Shown here piece by piece: positions 17,428 to 25,504 of a DNA stretch of 64,000 nucleotides (position 1 is the first letter of the stretch; every line of letters starts with the position of its first letter). Source of the stretch: UBA1206 sp041672465 (lineage in GTDB: Bacteria; Bacillota; Clostridia; Oscillospirales; CAG-382); assembly GCA_041672465.1 (NCBI GenBank), contig JBAYZO010000002.1, forward strand, positions 12,787 through 76,786. Direction: 5' to 3'. The position numbers and the translations under genes are program-made. Under the pieces are notes generated by a model. The model saw nothing but the letters and a program-made list of their open reading frames with translations, ran no database searches and was not told the DNA's origin.

Positions 17428-18099
17428 CTAAAGGATATAAAAAATTATCGCTATGGCGTGCATAAGACTGCCTAAGTTTACAAAAATATGAAAAACCGAG
17501 TGAAAATACTTTTTTTTCTTCCCGACTCCGTAGAGCACCGCCCCGACGGTATAAGACAACCCGCCGCCAAGCAGCCAGAGAAACCCTTTCAGCGAAAGCG
17601 CGTTTATGGCGGGTTTTATCGCTATTGCCACTAACCAGCCCATACAAATATAGCAAGTCATTGAAAACCGCACATATTTTTTTAAATCAATCGCGGTGAG
17701 CGTGGTCGCAAGGGCGGCGAGCCCCCACTCCGCTCCAAACATAACCCAGCTTATGACCGGGTATGCCGGGCGCATCGCGACAAGAAGAATAGGTGTGTAT
17801 GTCCCCGCGATAAGAAAATAAATGGCGCAGTGATCTATGACCTGCATAACCCGCTTTCCCATATTCGCGTTTAATCCGTGGTAAACGCTTGAAACCGTAT
17901 AAAGGAGAACGACGGTAAAGCCGTAAACGGTAAAAGACGAAATCGCCCAAGGGTTTTTGCCGGCGACCGAAACTATTATGGCTCCGATCAGCACGGCTAA
18001 CCCAAACCCGCCGCCGACTATATGGGTCACCATATTCATAAGTTCTTCGCCGCGGGTGTAGTTTGGCAGTATTCTTTGTCTAAGCGGGGTTCTGGTCAA
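17428..18099 (-). CDS. Hemolysin III / PAQR family membrane protein
   Basis: This is a seven-helix membrane protein of the YqfA/hemolysin III branch of the PAQR superfamily, whose bacterial function is not settled despite the name. Diagnostic features are PNYTRGEELMNMVTH at the N-terminus, SVYHGL, IDHCAIYFLIAGTYTP and the C-terminal HSVFHIFVNLGSLMH, which supplies the histidine cluster thought to bind zinc. The frame is open to TTG 18141, but TTG 18099 follows GAGAGGA with 8-base spacing and fits the family length (223 residues). A promoter and a hairpin with T-run lie just upstream (18140-18200), which suggests leader control. Confidence 0.88.
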   Translation of the reverse strand: MTRTPLRQRILPNYTRGEELMNMVTHIVGGGFGLAVLIGAIIVSVAGKNPWAISSFTVYGFTVVLLYTVSSVYHGLNANMGKRVMQVIDHCAIYFLIAGTYTPILLVAMRPAYPVISWVMFGAEWGLAALATTLTAIDLKKYVRFSMTCYICMGWLVAIAIKPAINALSLKGFLWLLGGGLSYTVGAVLYGVGKKKKYFHSVFHIFVNLGSLMHAIAIIFYIL

Positions 18100-18139
18100 G
18101 GTTTTTTCCTCTCGGTTAAAAAAAATAAGTTTAAAGCGC

Positions 18140-18160
18140 AAAAAACGGCATATCTGCCGT
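18140..18160 (-). terminator. Hairpin with T-run just upstream of the hemolysin III gene
   Basis: Reading the minus strand, ACGGCA (18160-18155), loop GATA, TGCCGT (18150-18145) is followed by a T-run (18144-18140). It has the full form of an intrinsic terminator. It may end transcription from yitT, or attenuate the short leader transcribed from the promoter at 18173-18200. Confidence 0.7.
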
Positions 18161-18172
18161 ACCGCTATATTA

Positions 18173-18200
18173 ATTATATTCCCCGAAAGGTTTTATTCAA
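18173..18200 (-). promoter_or_regulatory. Sigma-A promoter upstream of the hemolysin III gene
   Basis: On the minus strand TTGAAT (18200-18195) and TATAAT (18178-18173) are 16 bases apart. The start site should fall near 18166, about 6 bases before the hairpin at 18160-18145, so initiation would run straight into a terminator-like structure. Confidence 0.6.
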
Positions 18201-18288
18201 GTCGCAAGGCCTTTAGAATTTATAAAGATTTTCTTAAGGGCAGTACGCACCGCGAACAGCGGCAGGGCGGATGTCTTTCCCCCGCCGC

Positions 18289-19176
18289 TTACAATTCCGA
18301 TGTTATATTTGACTTAAAACCCTCGCCGTAAATTTCGTTCGCCGAGGTGACAATCATAAACGCGCGGACGTCTTCCTCCCGCACGATTTGCTTTACCTGA
18401 GGGAACACCCGCTTTTTTGAAGCGCACATTATCACAAGTTTTTCTTGGTTTGTGTACCCCCCAGAACCCTGAACATAGGTCACCCCGATATCAAGCTCGA
18501 CAAGCAGTCTCCGCGCGATTTTTTCGGGGTTTTCCGAAACGATATACACAAGTCTCGCGGTGTCGGTGCCGTAGAGCACGGCGTTGAAAGCCAGCGAGCA
18601 GACAAACACCGCTACTCCGGAATAAAGTCCAAGCTCAAGGTTTCTGAAAGCTATCCCCGCGGCGGCAACCACAACCGAGTCTAAAATAATAAACAGCCCG
18701 CCCGACTTGAGGTGACGGTATTTTTGGCGGAGGAACTTGACCGCTATATCGCTGCCGCCCGTAGTCCCCCCCTGCCTGAACACCATTCCCAGCCCAAAGC
18801 CCATAAGCGCTCCGCCCGAAATGGAACAGAGCAAAAGATCATTTGAAACGAGATAGCCGTTTACCTCCGTAATCTTTGTTATCGCCGACATAAAAACGCC
18901 GGAGGCGACGGTCGCCCATACGGTTGAGACCAAAAATCCTTTTCCAAACTTTATAAGCCCGGCTATCATAAGGGGTATGTTCATCAAAAGCACCATAATA
19001 CCCGTGTACCAGCCGGTAAAGTGATTTATAATAACGGCAATCCCCGTAACCCCGCCCGGGGCAAGGTCATGGGGGTCAAGAAAGACCGCGACCCCGGCGG
19101 CGTAAACAAACGCGCCCGCGGTCATAAACGCGGTCTTTTTTATAAAGTTTAAAGGTTTTTTTTGGTTATTAACCAT
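18289..19176 (-). CDS. YitT family membrane protein (DUF161-DUF2179)
   Basis: The 295-residue protein has five to six membrane segments in its first 210 residues, including the GGVTGIAVIINHFTG region and the RQGGTTGGSDI motif typical of YitT/UPF0750. It ends with a soluble DUF2179 domain (about 212-290; VYIVSENPEKIARRLL to TSANEIYGEGF). Family function is unknown; transport has been suggested from the fold. The ATG is preceded by GGGGAAAC. Promoter elements lie upstream at 19250-19282. About 190 bases downstream, before the hemolysin III gene, contain the hairpin and promoter listed separately and an imperfect GC-rich inverted repeat near 18260-18290. Confidence 0.9.
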   Translation of the reverse strand: MVNNQKKPLNFIKKTAFMTAGAFVYAAGVAVFLDPHDLAPGGVTGIAVIINHFTGWYTGIMVLLMNIPLMIAGLIKFGKGFLVSTVWATVASGVFMSAITKITEVNGYLVSNDLLLCSISGGALMGFGLGMVFRQGGTTGGSDIAVKFLRQKYRHLKSGGLFIILDSVVVAAAGIAFRNLELGLYSGVAVFVCSLAFNAVLYGTDTARLVYIVSENPEKIARRLLVELDIGVTYVQGSGGYTNQEKLVIMCASKKRVFPQVKQIVREEDVRAFMIVTSANEIYGEGFKSNITSEL

Positions 19177-19249
19177 GTTTCCCCATTCCCAAGTTTTTTA
19201 AAAGCCTTATTTCTGAAAAGCGATTTTTTATTACTTCGCCGCTAAGGTT

Positions 19250-19282
19250 ATTATACCATTATACCGGCTTGTTTTATGTAAA
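19250..19282 (-). promoter_or_regulatory. Tandem -10 elements upstream of yitT
   Basis: Two TATAAT hexamers stand 2 bases apart on the minus strand (19263-19258 and 19255-19250). TTTACA (19282-19277) is 13 bases before the first and 21 before the second, so neither spacing is ideal. The site lies 74 bases before the yitT ATG. Confidence 0.45.
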
Positions 19283-19321
19283 GCGATGTTGCCTTTATAA
19301 GACGGCGGCAACTTTTTTGGC

Positions 19322-21067
19322 TCAAAGCGAGTATTTTTGTTTGTACTCGTTATATTTTTTGTCAAAATCCTCGCTTCCCACTTTTCTTGACGCCAAATAT
19401 TTATGCATTTCAAGCGCCTCGTGTTTTGATATTTCAAGCATAAGCGCGGCGACGTTGGAACAGTGGTCGGATACCCGCTCAAGGTTTGTGAGGATATCAG
19501 ACAGCACAAAGCCATGCTCGATCGAACACATATTTTTTTGAAGCCTCAGCGTGTGGTTAAGCTTTATCTGCTCTTTTAAAAAGTCAACAACCTGTTCGAG
19601 GGGTTCCACCAACAGCGCGGTTTCAAGGTCTTCGTTGTCAAACGCCGAAAGCGTCAGGTCAAGCACTTCGCTTACCGCGGCCGTCAACACGCCGAGTTCG
19701 TGTTTCGCCTCGTCCGAAAACGTTATTTTTTTGTCTTTTATTTCCTCGGCCGATTCAAGTATGTTTACGGCGTGGTCGGAAATCCGCTCGAAATCCCCTA
19801 TAAAGCGGAGAAGCTTTGTGGTGTCGTGGCTGTCGCGGTCGGTGAGGGGGTGGGAAGAAACCTTGATTAGATAGGACCCTATCCTGTCCTCATATTTATC
19901 CACTTTTGACTCAATTTCCCTGATAGCATCGGCTGTTTTCGCGTCAAAATGGGAAAGCGTTGATACGGCTTTTTTAATGGCGTCAACCGAAAGGGTTGCC
20001 ATCGTTACGGTTATGGTCTTGCAGCGGGCGATAGCTATGGCGGGGGAGGCGATAAGCCGCTCTTCAAGCAATCTGAACTCCTCGGGTTCGGGCGCGTTTC
20101 TCACCGTTACCCGGGCAAGCTTTTCAAGCGCTCCCGAGGCGGGGAGGAGAAACATTGTGGTTATCAGGTTAAAAGAAGTATGAATAATGGCGATACCGAT
20201 AATGCTCGCGGGTCTGTTCAGCGCCTCGTAATTAAAAACCCCTTTGACTATGGAAAACATACCGAGCAGCACTATCGTGCCGATGATATTAAAGTACAAA
20301 TGCACCATGGCGGTTCGCTTGCCGTCTTTGGAAGCGCCGGCGGCCGAAATAAGCGCGGTGGAGCAGGAGCCTATGTTCTGACCCATAATAATGGGTATGG
20401 CTATCGCGTAGCTCACCACCCCGGTGGAGCTGAGCACCTGTAAGATTCCCACGGACGCTGATGACGACTGAATTATCGCGGTGAGAACAGTGCCGGCGAG
20501 CACCCCCAAGATCGGGTTGGAAAAAATAAGGAGTATATTTTGGAATTTAGGCAGGTCTTTAAGCCCCGAAACCGCCTCCGACATGTTTTTCATACCGAAC
20601 ATAAGTATTACAAAACCAAGTATAATCGCCCCGATATCTTTCTTTTTGGACGATTTTGAGAACATCATAAGCGAAACGCCGAACAAAGCGAGAATGGGGG
20701 TAAAAGAAGAGGGGTTAAACATTCTTATCCATGTATTCGCGGAATGAATCCCGGTGAGGGAGAGAAGCCAAGCGGTCACCGTCGTGCCCACGTTGGCGCC
20801 CATAATAACGCTTATGGTTTGTTTCAGCGTCAATATGCCCGCGTTGACAAGACCGACGAGCATAACGGTGGCGGCCGAGGACGACTGTATAACCGCCGTC
20901 ACCCCAAGGCCGAGCGCGAAGCCTTTAATGGGATTGTTGGTGAGGTTTGAGAGTACTGTCTTAAGCTTGCCGCTGGCTTGTTTTTCAAGCAGGCTGCTCA
21001 TAAGGTTCATGCCGAAGAGGAAGAGGCACAATCCGCCGATAAGGGTCAGGAAATCAAAAACATCCAT
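19322..21067 (-). CDS. Na+/phosphate cotransporter family protein with PhoU-like tail
   Basis: The 581-residue protein begins with a two-repeat Na/Pi-cotransporter domain carrying the paired QSSSA motifs (VIQSSSAATVMLVG near 60 and IIQSSSASVGIL near 205), with about eight to nine membrane segments up to residue 310. The C-terminal part (about 340-560) is a helical PhoU-like domain. By family it would import phosphate with sodium; the tail probably modulates it. The start is an ATG behind GGAG with 8-base spacing, with a promoter at 21100-21127. No pst or pho genes are near. Confidence 0.92.
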   Translation of the reverse strand: MDVFDFLTLIGGLCLFLFGMNLMSSLLEKQASGKLKTVLSNLTNNPIKGFALGLGVTAVIQSSSAATVMLVGLVNAGILTLKQTISVIMGANVGTTVTAWLLSLTGIHSANTWIRMFNPSSFTPILALFGVSLMMFSKSSKKKDIGAIILGFVILMFGMKNMSEAVSGLKDLPKFQNILLIFSNPILGVLAGTVLTAIIQSSSASVGILQVLSSTGVVSYAIAIPIIMGQNIGSCSTALISAAGASKDGKRTAMVHLYFNIIGTIVLLGMFSIVKGVFNYEALNRPASIIGIAIIHTSFNLITTMFLLPASGALEKLARVTVRNAPEPEEFRLLEERLIASPAIAIARCKTITVTMATLSVDAIKKAVSTLSHFDAKTADAIREIESKVDKYEDRIGSYLIKVSSHPLTDRDSHDTTKLLRFIGDFERISDHAVNILESAEEIKDKKITFSDEAKHELGVLTAAVSEVLDLTLSAFDNEDLETALLVEPLEQVVDFLKEQIKLNHTLRLQKNMCSIEHGFVLSDILTNLERVSDHCSNVAALMLEISKHEALEMHKYLASRKVGSEDFDKKYNEYKQKYSL

Positions 21068-21099
21068 AAATTTTTCTCCACATAGTTTTACACAAATAT

Positions 21100-21127
21100 A
21101 TTATATTCGACAAAAATAAAAAGTAAA
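21100..21127 (-). promoter_or_regulatory. Putative promoter of the Na/Pi cotransporter gene
   Basis: TTTACT (21127-21122) and TATAAT (21105-21100) on the minus strand are 16 bases apart, 33 bases before the ATG. Confidence 0.5.
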
Positions 21128-21182
21128 CAATAAGCAATATATAGTTACAGTTTTTATTTAACCCAAAGGGTTTTGCGTTCGG

Positions 21183-21929
21183 CTATTTGGGTTTATTGCC
21201 GTATAAATTCACAAAAACTAACTCCGGCGGGTTAAAAATGCGGGGGAGGTTATTTCTTGCCGCCAGCCCGCGGCTTACGACAAGGCGGTTTTCATATACG
21301 CCGCTTGTGTATTTTGGGAAAAAACCCTGCCCGGGGGCAAAAACCCCCCTGCCGAAAAACCTCCACTGCCCGCCGTGCGCGTGTCCGGCCAAAACAAGGT
21401 CAATATCATACTTTTTAATATATTTTTTATAGTATTCCGGATGATGAGATAAAAGAATTTTAACCCCGTCTTTTTTAGCGAAATCAGAAAGCCACGCCGT
21501 TTCGGGTTCGGGGTTAAAAGGGGTTTTAATCTTCCCCAAAGAATAACCCGAAGATAACCCGCCGAAGATTATTCCGCCAAGCGTTGCAAAACTGTTATCA
21601 AGAAAAACCGCTCCGGTATTTTTTATTTTTTCGGCGGCTGTTTTGCCCGGCTTTTTTTCATGGTTCCCCAATGAGTAAACGGTGGGCGAGACAGCCGCCG
21701 CTTTTTTTAGAAACTCAAACCCGATTTTGTTTTCGAGGTCAATACTCTCGTCACGGTTTAACAGTTCCATTAAATCCCCGGCGACGGCGATAAAATCGGG
21801 CTTATTCAGTTTGCAAGCCGCAATGACATTGTCATGCGGCTTATTGTGGAGATCCGCGACAAGGGCAATTTTTGTCGCGGCTATATTTTGATTCAAATAA
21901 ATATTATAAGTGGTTATTTTTATTGTCAT
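21183..21929 (-). CDS. Metallophosphoesterase
   Basis: The 248-residue protein has the calcineurin-like phosphoesterase signature: VADLHN (near 24-29), GDLME (near 51), GNHE (near 93-96), LSHHPEYY (near 160) and AGHAHGGQ (near 181-188). These supply the two-metal site. It resembles the YkuE/YaeI group, several of which act on lipid-linked substrates at the membrane, but there is no obvious anchor here and the natural substrate is unknown. It lies downstream of the capD-type gene on the same strand but is separated from it by a terminator (21946-21986), so it is probably expressed independently. Confidence 0.88.
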   Translation of the reverse strand: MTIKITTYNIYLNQNIAATKIALVADLHNKPHDNVIAACKLNKPDFIAVAGDLMELLNRDESIDLENKIGFEFLKKAAAVSPTVYSLGNHEKKPGKTAAEKIKNTGAVFLDNSFATLGGIIFGGLSSGYSLGKIKTPFNPEPETAWLSDFAKKDGVKILLSHHPEYYKKYIKKYDIDLVLAGHAHGGQWRFFGRGVFAPGQGFFPKYTSGVYENRLVVSRGLAARNNLPRIFNPPELVFVNLYGNKPK

Positions 21930-21945
21930 ATTTTATAATTTCACC

Positions 21946-21986
21946 GTAAAAAGGCCGCCGCTGTTTTCCCGTGGCTTTAAGGCGGC
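21946..21986 (-). terminator. Terminator of the polysaccharide cassette
   Basis: On the minus strand GCCGCC (21986-21981) pairs with GGCGGC (21959-21954) across a 21-base loop and is followed by CCTTTTT. It lies 11 bases after the capD-type stop. Confidence 0.6.
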
Positions 21987-21996
21987 AGGGGGATTA

Positions 21997-23958
21997 TCAG
22001 CCGGTTTCGGCGGGAACCGCGGTTGTTTTTTGGGGGGTAAACCCGTTTTTTATAAAATCAATATGTTCTTTTTCTTCTATTTGCATTTCTTCCGAGATTC
22101 TGCGAAAAGTCGGCACAAGGCTTGACAGGATTTTTTCAATATTGGCGTTGCCCTGCTCGAACGAGATTTCATTGTCTTTATCTTGGCTGTGCACGATTTC
22201 CTTAAGTCTGCCCATGTAGTAATAGAGGAGCGTGTCGTCCTCGTCGGGCTGGTGGCCTATAAAAATCTTTTCGTTTGAAGTGGGAATAAGCCCTTCCTCG
22301 CTGGTTAAGAGTTCTTCATAAAGTTTTTCCCCCGGCCTCAGCCCCGTGTAGTCGATTTTGATGTCCTCATTCGGGATATGCCCCGAAAGCCTTATCATCT
22401 GGCGCGCCAAATCATCAATTTTAACGGGGTCGCCCATGTCAAGCACAAAAACCTCCCCGCAGTTGCCGAACGCCGCCGATGTGAGCACAAGCTGAGCCGC
22501 CTCCGCAATGGTCATAAAATACCGTATGATTTCCGGGTGAGTCACCGTGACCGGCCCGCCGTCTAAAATCTGGTCCCTGAACAAGGGAATGACGGAACCG
22601 TTGGAGCCGAGCACGTTGCCGAAACGCACCGAGGTAAATTTTGTCTTCGGGTAAAGCGAGCACATGGAATGGGTCACCATCTCGCAAACCCTTTTGGTGG
22701 CGCCCATTATATTTGTGGGGTTGACGGCTTTGTCGGTGGAAATCAGAATAAACTTTTCCACTCCCGCCTCCCCGGCAGCGACGGCGGTGTTAAAAGTGCC
22801 GAAGATGTTGTTTTTAACCGCCTCGGCGGGAGACGCCTCCATAAGCGGGACATGCTTGTGGGCGGCGGCGTGGAAAACCAAATCGGGGCGGTATTGGCTT
22901 ATGATTTTATGAATCCAGTCTCTGTCCCTCACCGTGCCGATAAGCGTCTTAAGGTCAATCTCCGCGCCGTGCCGCCTTTTTAATTCCTGCTGTATATCAT
23001 AAGCGTTATTTTCATAAATATCAATTATTATAAGCTTTTTCGGGCGGTGAGCGGCCACCTGACGGCAGAGTTCGGACCCGATAGAGCCTCCGCCGCCCGT
23101 CACCATAACGGTTTTCCCTTGAATTACGTTTAAAATATCATCGTTTGTGAGCTGAACCGGCTCCCGCCCGAGCAGTTCTTCCATTGTGATGTCGCGGATA
23201 TCCTGAACAAGGCGGCTTCCCGTCATTTCGGAAATCCTCGGGAGGATTTTCACCGGGCAATTGGTGGCGGCGCATTCTTTTAGGATTCTCGCGCGAACTA
23301 TGTTGTCGGCGGAGGGAATGGCAATAATTATCTGTTCGATATTGTTTTCCCTGCAAATGGACTCGTAACCCTTTTCATCGCTTATTATTTTTATCCCGAC
23401 AATTCGTTTATTATGCTTTTTAGGGTCTTTGTCGCAAATTAAAACAGGGTAGATTTCATGGAAAGAATTTTCGCTCAGTTCCAAAAGCAGCGTCCTGCAG
23501 GCGTCGCCGCCGCCGATAATCAAAGTCCTTTTTTTGTTGGCGAAGTTTTTCGCGCGGAGGGCTTTTATTTCTTTTAAATAGCTTAAGAGCATCTGGTACA
23601 TCAGCCTTAAAAAACAAAGTCCCGTTGCTATGAGCGCGGCGGTAAGTATAAAGAAATATAACGGCGGGATTTTTACAATAACCGCGATGCTTATTGAGTA
23701 AAACAAAACGCTGGCTGCCATTACCGATAAAAAGCAAAATATAAATTCCTTTGGCCGCGCGTACCGCCACAGATTGCGGTAAGTTCCAAACGCAAGGAGG
23801 GATAAGGGATAAACGGCGACGGCTATCAAAGCCAGCTTTAACAGCGCGCTAAAACCCAAGGCTTTGTGCTGTCCGGTTATAATAAAACAAAACAGACACA
23901 CGCCAAGGACAAAAAAAGTGTCGATTAAGAATAAATAAATGTCTCGCTTGCGAGGCAT
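21997..23958 (-). CDS. CapD/WbpM-type NDP-sugar 4,6-dehydratase/epimerase, membrane-anchored
   Basis: The 653-residue protein has four N-terminal membrane helices (about 8-125), a Rossmann CoA-binding-like middle domain (about 145-260) and a C-terminal extended SDR domain. That domain has TGGGGSIGSE near 293, the substrate loop HAAAHKHVPLMEASP and STDKAVNPTNIMGATK near 410-425. Such enzymes usually make UDP-4-keto-6-deoxy-HexNAc for capsule or glycoprotein sugars. The catalytic YxxxK tyrosine is replaced by methionine (MGATK), as is usual in this long membrane-bound branch. It is the last gene after cpsB-cpsC-cpsD on the minus strand. The ATG follows AGGAAGG. Confidence 0.92.
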   Translation of the reverse strand: MPRKRDIYLFLIDTFFVLGVCLFCFIITGQHKALGFSALLKLALIAVAVYPLSLLAFGTYRNLWRYARPKEFIFCFLSVMAASVLFYSISIAVIVKIPPLYFFILTAALIATGLCFLRLMYQMLLSYLKEIKALRAKNFANKKRTLIIGGGDACRTLLLELSENSFHEIYPVLICDKDPKKHNKRIVGIKIISDEKGYESICRENNIEQIIIAIPSADNIVRARILKECAATNCPVKILPRISEMTGSRLVQDIRDITMEELLGREPVQLTNDDILNVIQGKTVMVTGGGGSIGSELCRQVAAHRPKKLIIIDIYENNAYDIQQELKRRHGAEIDLKTLIGTVRDRDWIHKIISQYRPDLVFHAAAHKHVPLMEASPAEAVKNNIFGTFNTAVAAGEAGVEKFILISTDKAVNPTNIMGATKRVCEMVTHSMCSLYPKTKFTSVRFGNVLGSNGSVIPLFRDQILDGGPVTVTHPEIIRYFMTIAEAAQLVLTSAAFGNCGEVFVLDMGDPVKIDDLARQMIRLSGHIPNEDIKIDYTGLRPGEKLYEELLTSEEGLIPTSNEKIFIGHQPDEDDTLLYYYMGRLKEIVHSQDKDNEISFEQGNANIEKILSSLVPTFRRISEEMQIEEKEHIDFIKNGFTPQKTTAVPAETG

Positions 23959-24008
23959 GAACTCACCTTCCTACTAAAACGTTAATGGCGGGAATCGCGA
24001 ATGGCGGG

Positions 24009-24746
24009 CTAATCATTTTGTTTTTTGCGGTATCCATAACCGTATCCGTAACCGTAGCCATAACCGTAATCATAGCCGTACCCGTAATTTTTGCCCTTGA
24101 TTGTCTTTAGCTTGAACTTGTTAAGCACAACGCCGATAATTTTGCAGTTTGACTGTTCGAGCTGTTTCATCGTCGCCTCAACAAAGCGGTAGCTCAGCCG
24201 GCCGGACTGAACCACATACACCACGCCGTCGGCGACCGAGGATATGGTCAGTCCGTCGACGACGGGGGCAATCGGCGGCGTGTCGATAATAACGTAGTCG
24301 AAGTCGTTTTTAGCGGTGTCAAGCAGCGTTTTAAAGGCTTTTTGGGCTAAAAGCTCGCTGGGGTTGGGCGGGTACGCGCCGAAAGAAATAATATAAAGGT
24401 TTTCAACGACTGTTTTTTTAATAATGTCGGCGTAGCTCTTTTCACCGATAAGATAATGCGCCAAGCCGAAAAGGTCTTTTCTTATCTTATGGCGTTCTAA
24501 AAACACCGATTTTCGCATATCGCCGTCTATGTAAAGGGTTCTTTTGCCTATTTCGGCAAGGGAAGTGGCGATATTAAAGGAAACCTCGCTTTTCCCCTCG
24601 CCCGGGACGGTGCTTGTTATCGCCAGTACTTTGAGGTTGGCGCCGCTAAACAGGATATTCGCCCGAAGCTTTTTATATGATTCCGATTCGGCGAAACTCA
24701 TCTCTTGTTTTTTATCTGTTTCGCTGAAGATATTCATAGTATTCAT
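24009..24746 (-). CDS. cpsD: CpsD/CapB-type tyrosine kinase with Tyr-Gly repeat tail
   Basis: This BY-kinase, 245 residues, has Walker A TSTVPGEGKSE (near 44-54), Walker A' TLYIDGDMRK (near 70-79) and Walker B YVIIDTPP (near 150-157). These kinases autophosphorylate on a C-terminal tyrosine cluster and, with the CpsC membrane partner, control polysaccharide chain length and export. Here the cluster is ten tyrosines, all but one adjacent pair separated by glycine, followed by a basic RKKQND end. The start overlaps the cpsC stop as ATGA. CpsB (the phosphatase) is encoded two genes upstream, so the complete phosphorylation switch is present. Confidence 0.93.
   Translation of the reverse strand: MNTMNIFSETDKKQEMSFAESESYKKLRANILFSGANLKVLAITSTVPGEGKSEVSFNIATSLAEIGKRTLYIDGDMRKSVFLERHKIRKDLFGLAHYLIGEKSYADIIKKTVVENLYIISFGAYPPNPSELLAQKAFKTLLDTAKNDFDYVIIDTPPIAPVVDGLTISSVADGVVYVVQSGRLSYRFVEATMKQLEQSNCKIIGVVLNKFKLKTIKGKNYGYGYDYGYGYGYGYGYGYRKKQND
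24030..24089 (-). repeat. Tyr-Gly codon repeat in cpsD
   Basis: A 6/12-base periodic stretch encodes alternating tyrosine and glycine with one aspartate interruption, ten tyrosines in all. The copies differ at third positions (TAC/TAT, GGT/GGC/GGA/GGG), so it is constrained at protein level and is not a recent slippage tract. Confidence 0.85.
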
Positions 24747-25474
24747 GCTTGTTTTCTTACTCCTTTGCGTTTATAGGCGCTTGCCTTCGGCTTTTTGCTT
24801 ATGTCATTGGATTCGTTATAGGGTATCGCGGCAAGAAGCGTCCTTTTAAGCTTTGTCTCGATATCTTCGGGCGTGTTAATTTTGGTATCGAACATAAAAG
24901 CCGCGATCAATACCGCAACGCAAAGGGCAACGCCGAGAAAAGTGCCGAGTATACAGTTATTCCTTAAATTCGGTGAGACGGGCGAGTAGCTGGCAATCGG
25001 CGCCTCAAAAAGATTAACCGCGTTCGCGTCAAGCGAGGTTACTATTTCCCGGCTTGAATAGCGGAAAAGCGCGTCCGCGATATCCGCGGCTCTGTCGGGG
25101 TTTATGTCGGTGACGGTGAGCCGGACAATTCGGGTGCCGGCCGGGGAAGAGACGCTTATCATGCTCTTTAACCCCCCTGCCGAAAACGGCAGTTCAAGCT
25201 CGTTTATGACAGACTCCATTATTTCCCTGTTGGTGACAATTTCCATGCTGTCCTTGACAAGCTGGTTGGATATTTGAATGTCGGAATATGTTATGGTTAC
25301 GTCGTTAGCCTTGTTGAGAATAACGAGTTTGGCCGTTGACTGGTATTTGGGCCTTATCATCGTTTCGGTAATAATAAAAGTCAAAGAAAGGCTCGCGATC
25401 CCGCAGAGAAGTATCTTCCACCAGTTTTTCTTAAGCAGTTGCAACAGTTCGACTAAGTTTAATTCATTATCCAT
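24743..25474 (-). CDS. cpsC: Polysaccharide co-polymerase / chain-length determinant (CpsC, Wzz family)
   Basis: CpsC has two membrane helices (about 20-42 and 174-193) around an extracytoplasmic domain, beginning with a Wzz motif (LNLVELLQLLKKNWW). It activates CpsD and sets polymer length. The cytoplasmic C-terminus (KPKASAYKRKGVRKQA) would meet the kinase. The frame is open to ATG 25486, but that codon adjoins AAGGA directly; ATG 25474, 12 bases after it, gives the normal opening MDNELNLVELL. The end overlaps cpsD by four bases. Confidence 0.92.
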   Translation of the reverse strand: MDNELNLVELLQLLKKNWWKILLCGIASLSLTFIITETMIRPKYQSTAKLVILNKANDVTITYSDIQISNQLVKDSMEIVTNREIMESVINELELPFSAGGLKSMISVSSPAGTRIVRLTVTDINPDRAADIADALFRYSSREIVTSLDANAVNLFEAPIASYSPVSPNLRNNCILGTFLGVALCVAVLIAAFMFDTKINTPEDIETKLKRTLLAAIPYNESNDISKKPKASAYKRKGVRKQA

Positions 25475-25504
25475 TTTTCTGACCATTCCTTGAAAAATTC
25501 ATCT

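Noticed and set aside
21997..23958. Missing YxxxK tyrosine in the CapD-type enzyme as a sign of inactivity
   Set aside because: Methionine at this position (NPTNIMGATK) is characteristic of the long membrane-bound branch of these dehydratases, so it is normal here.
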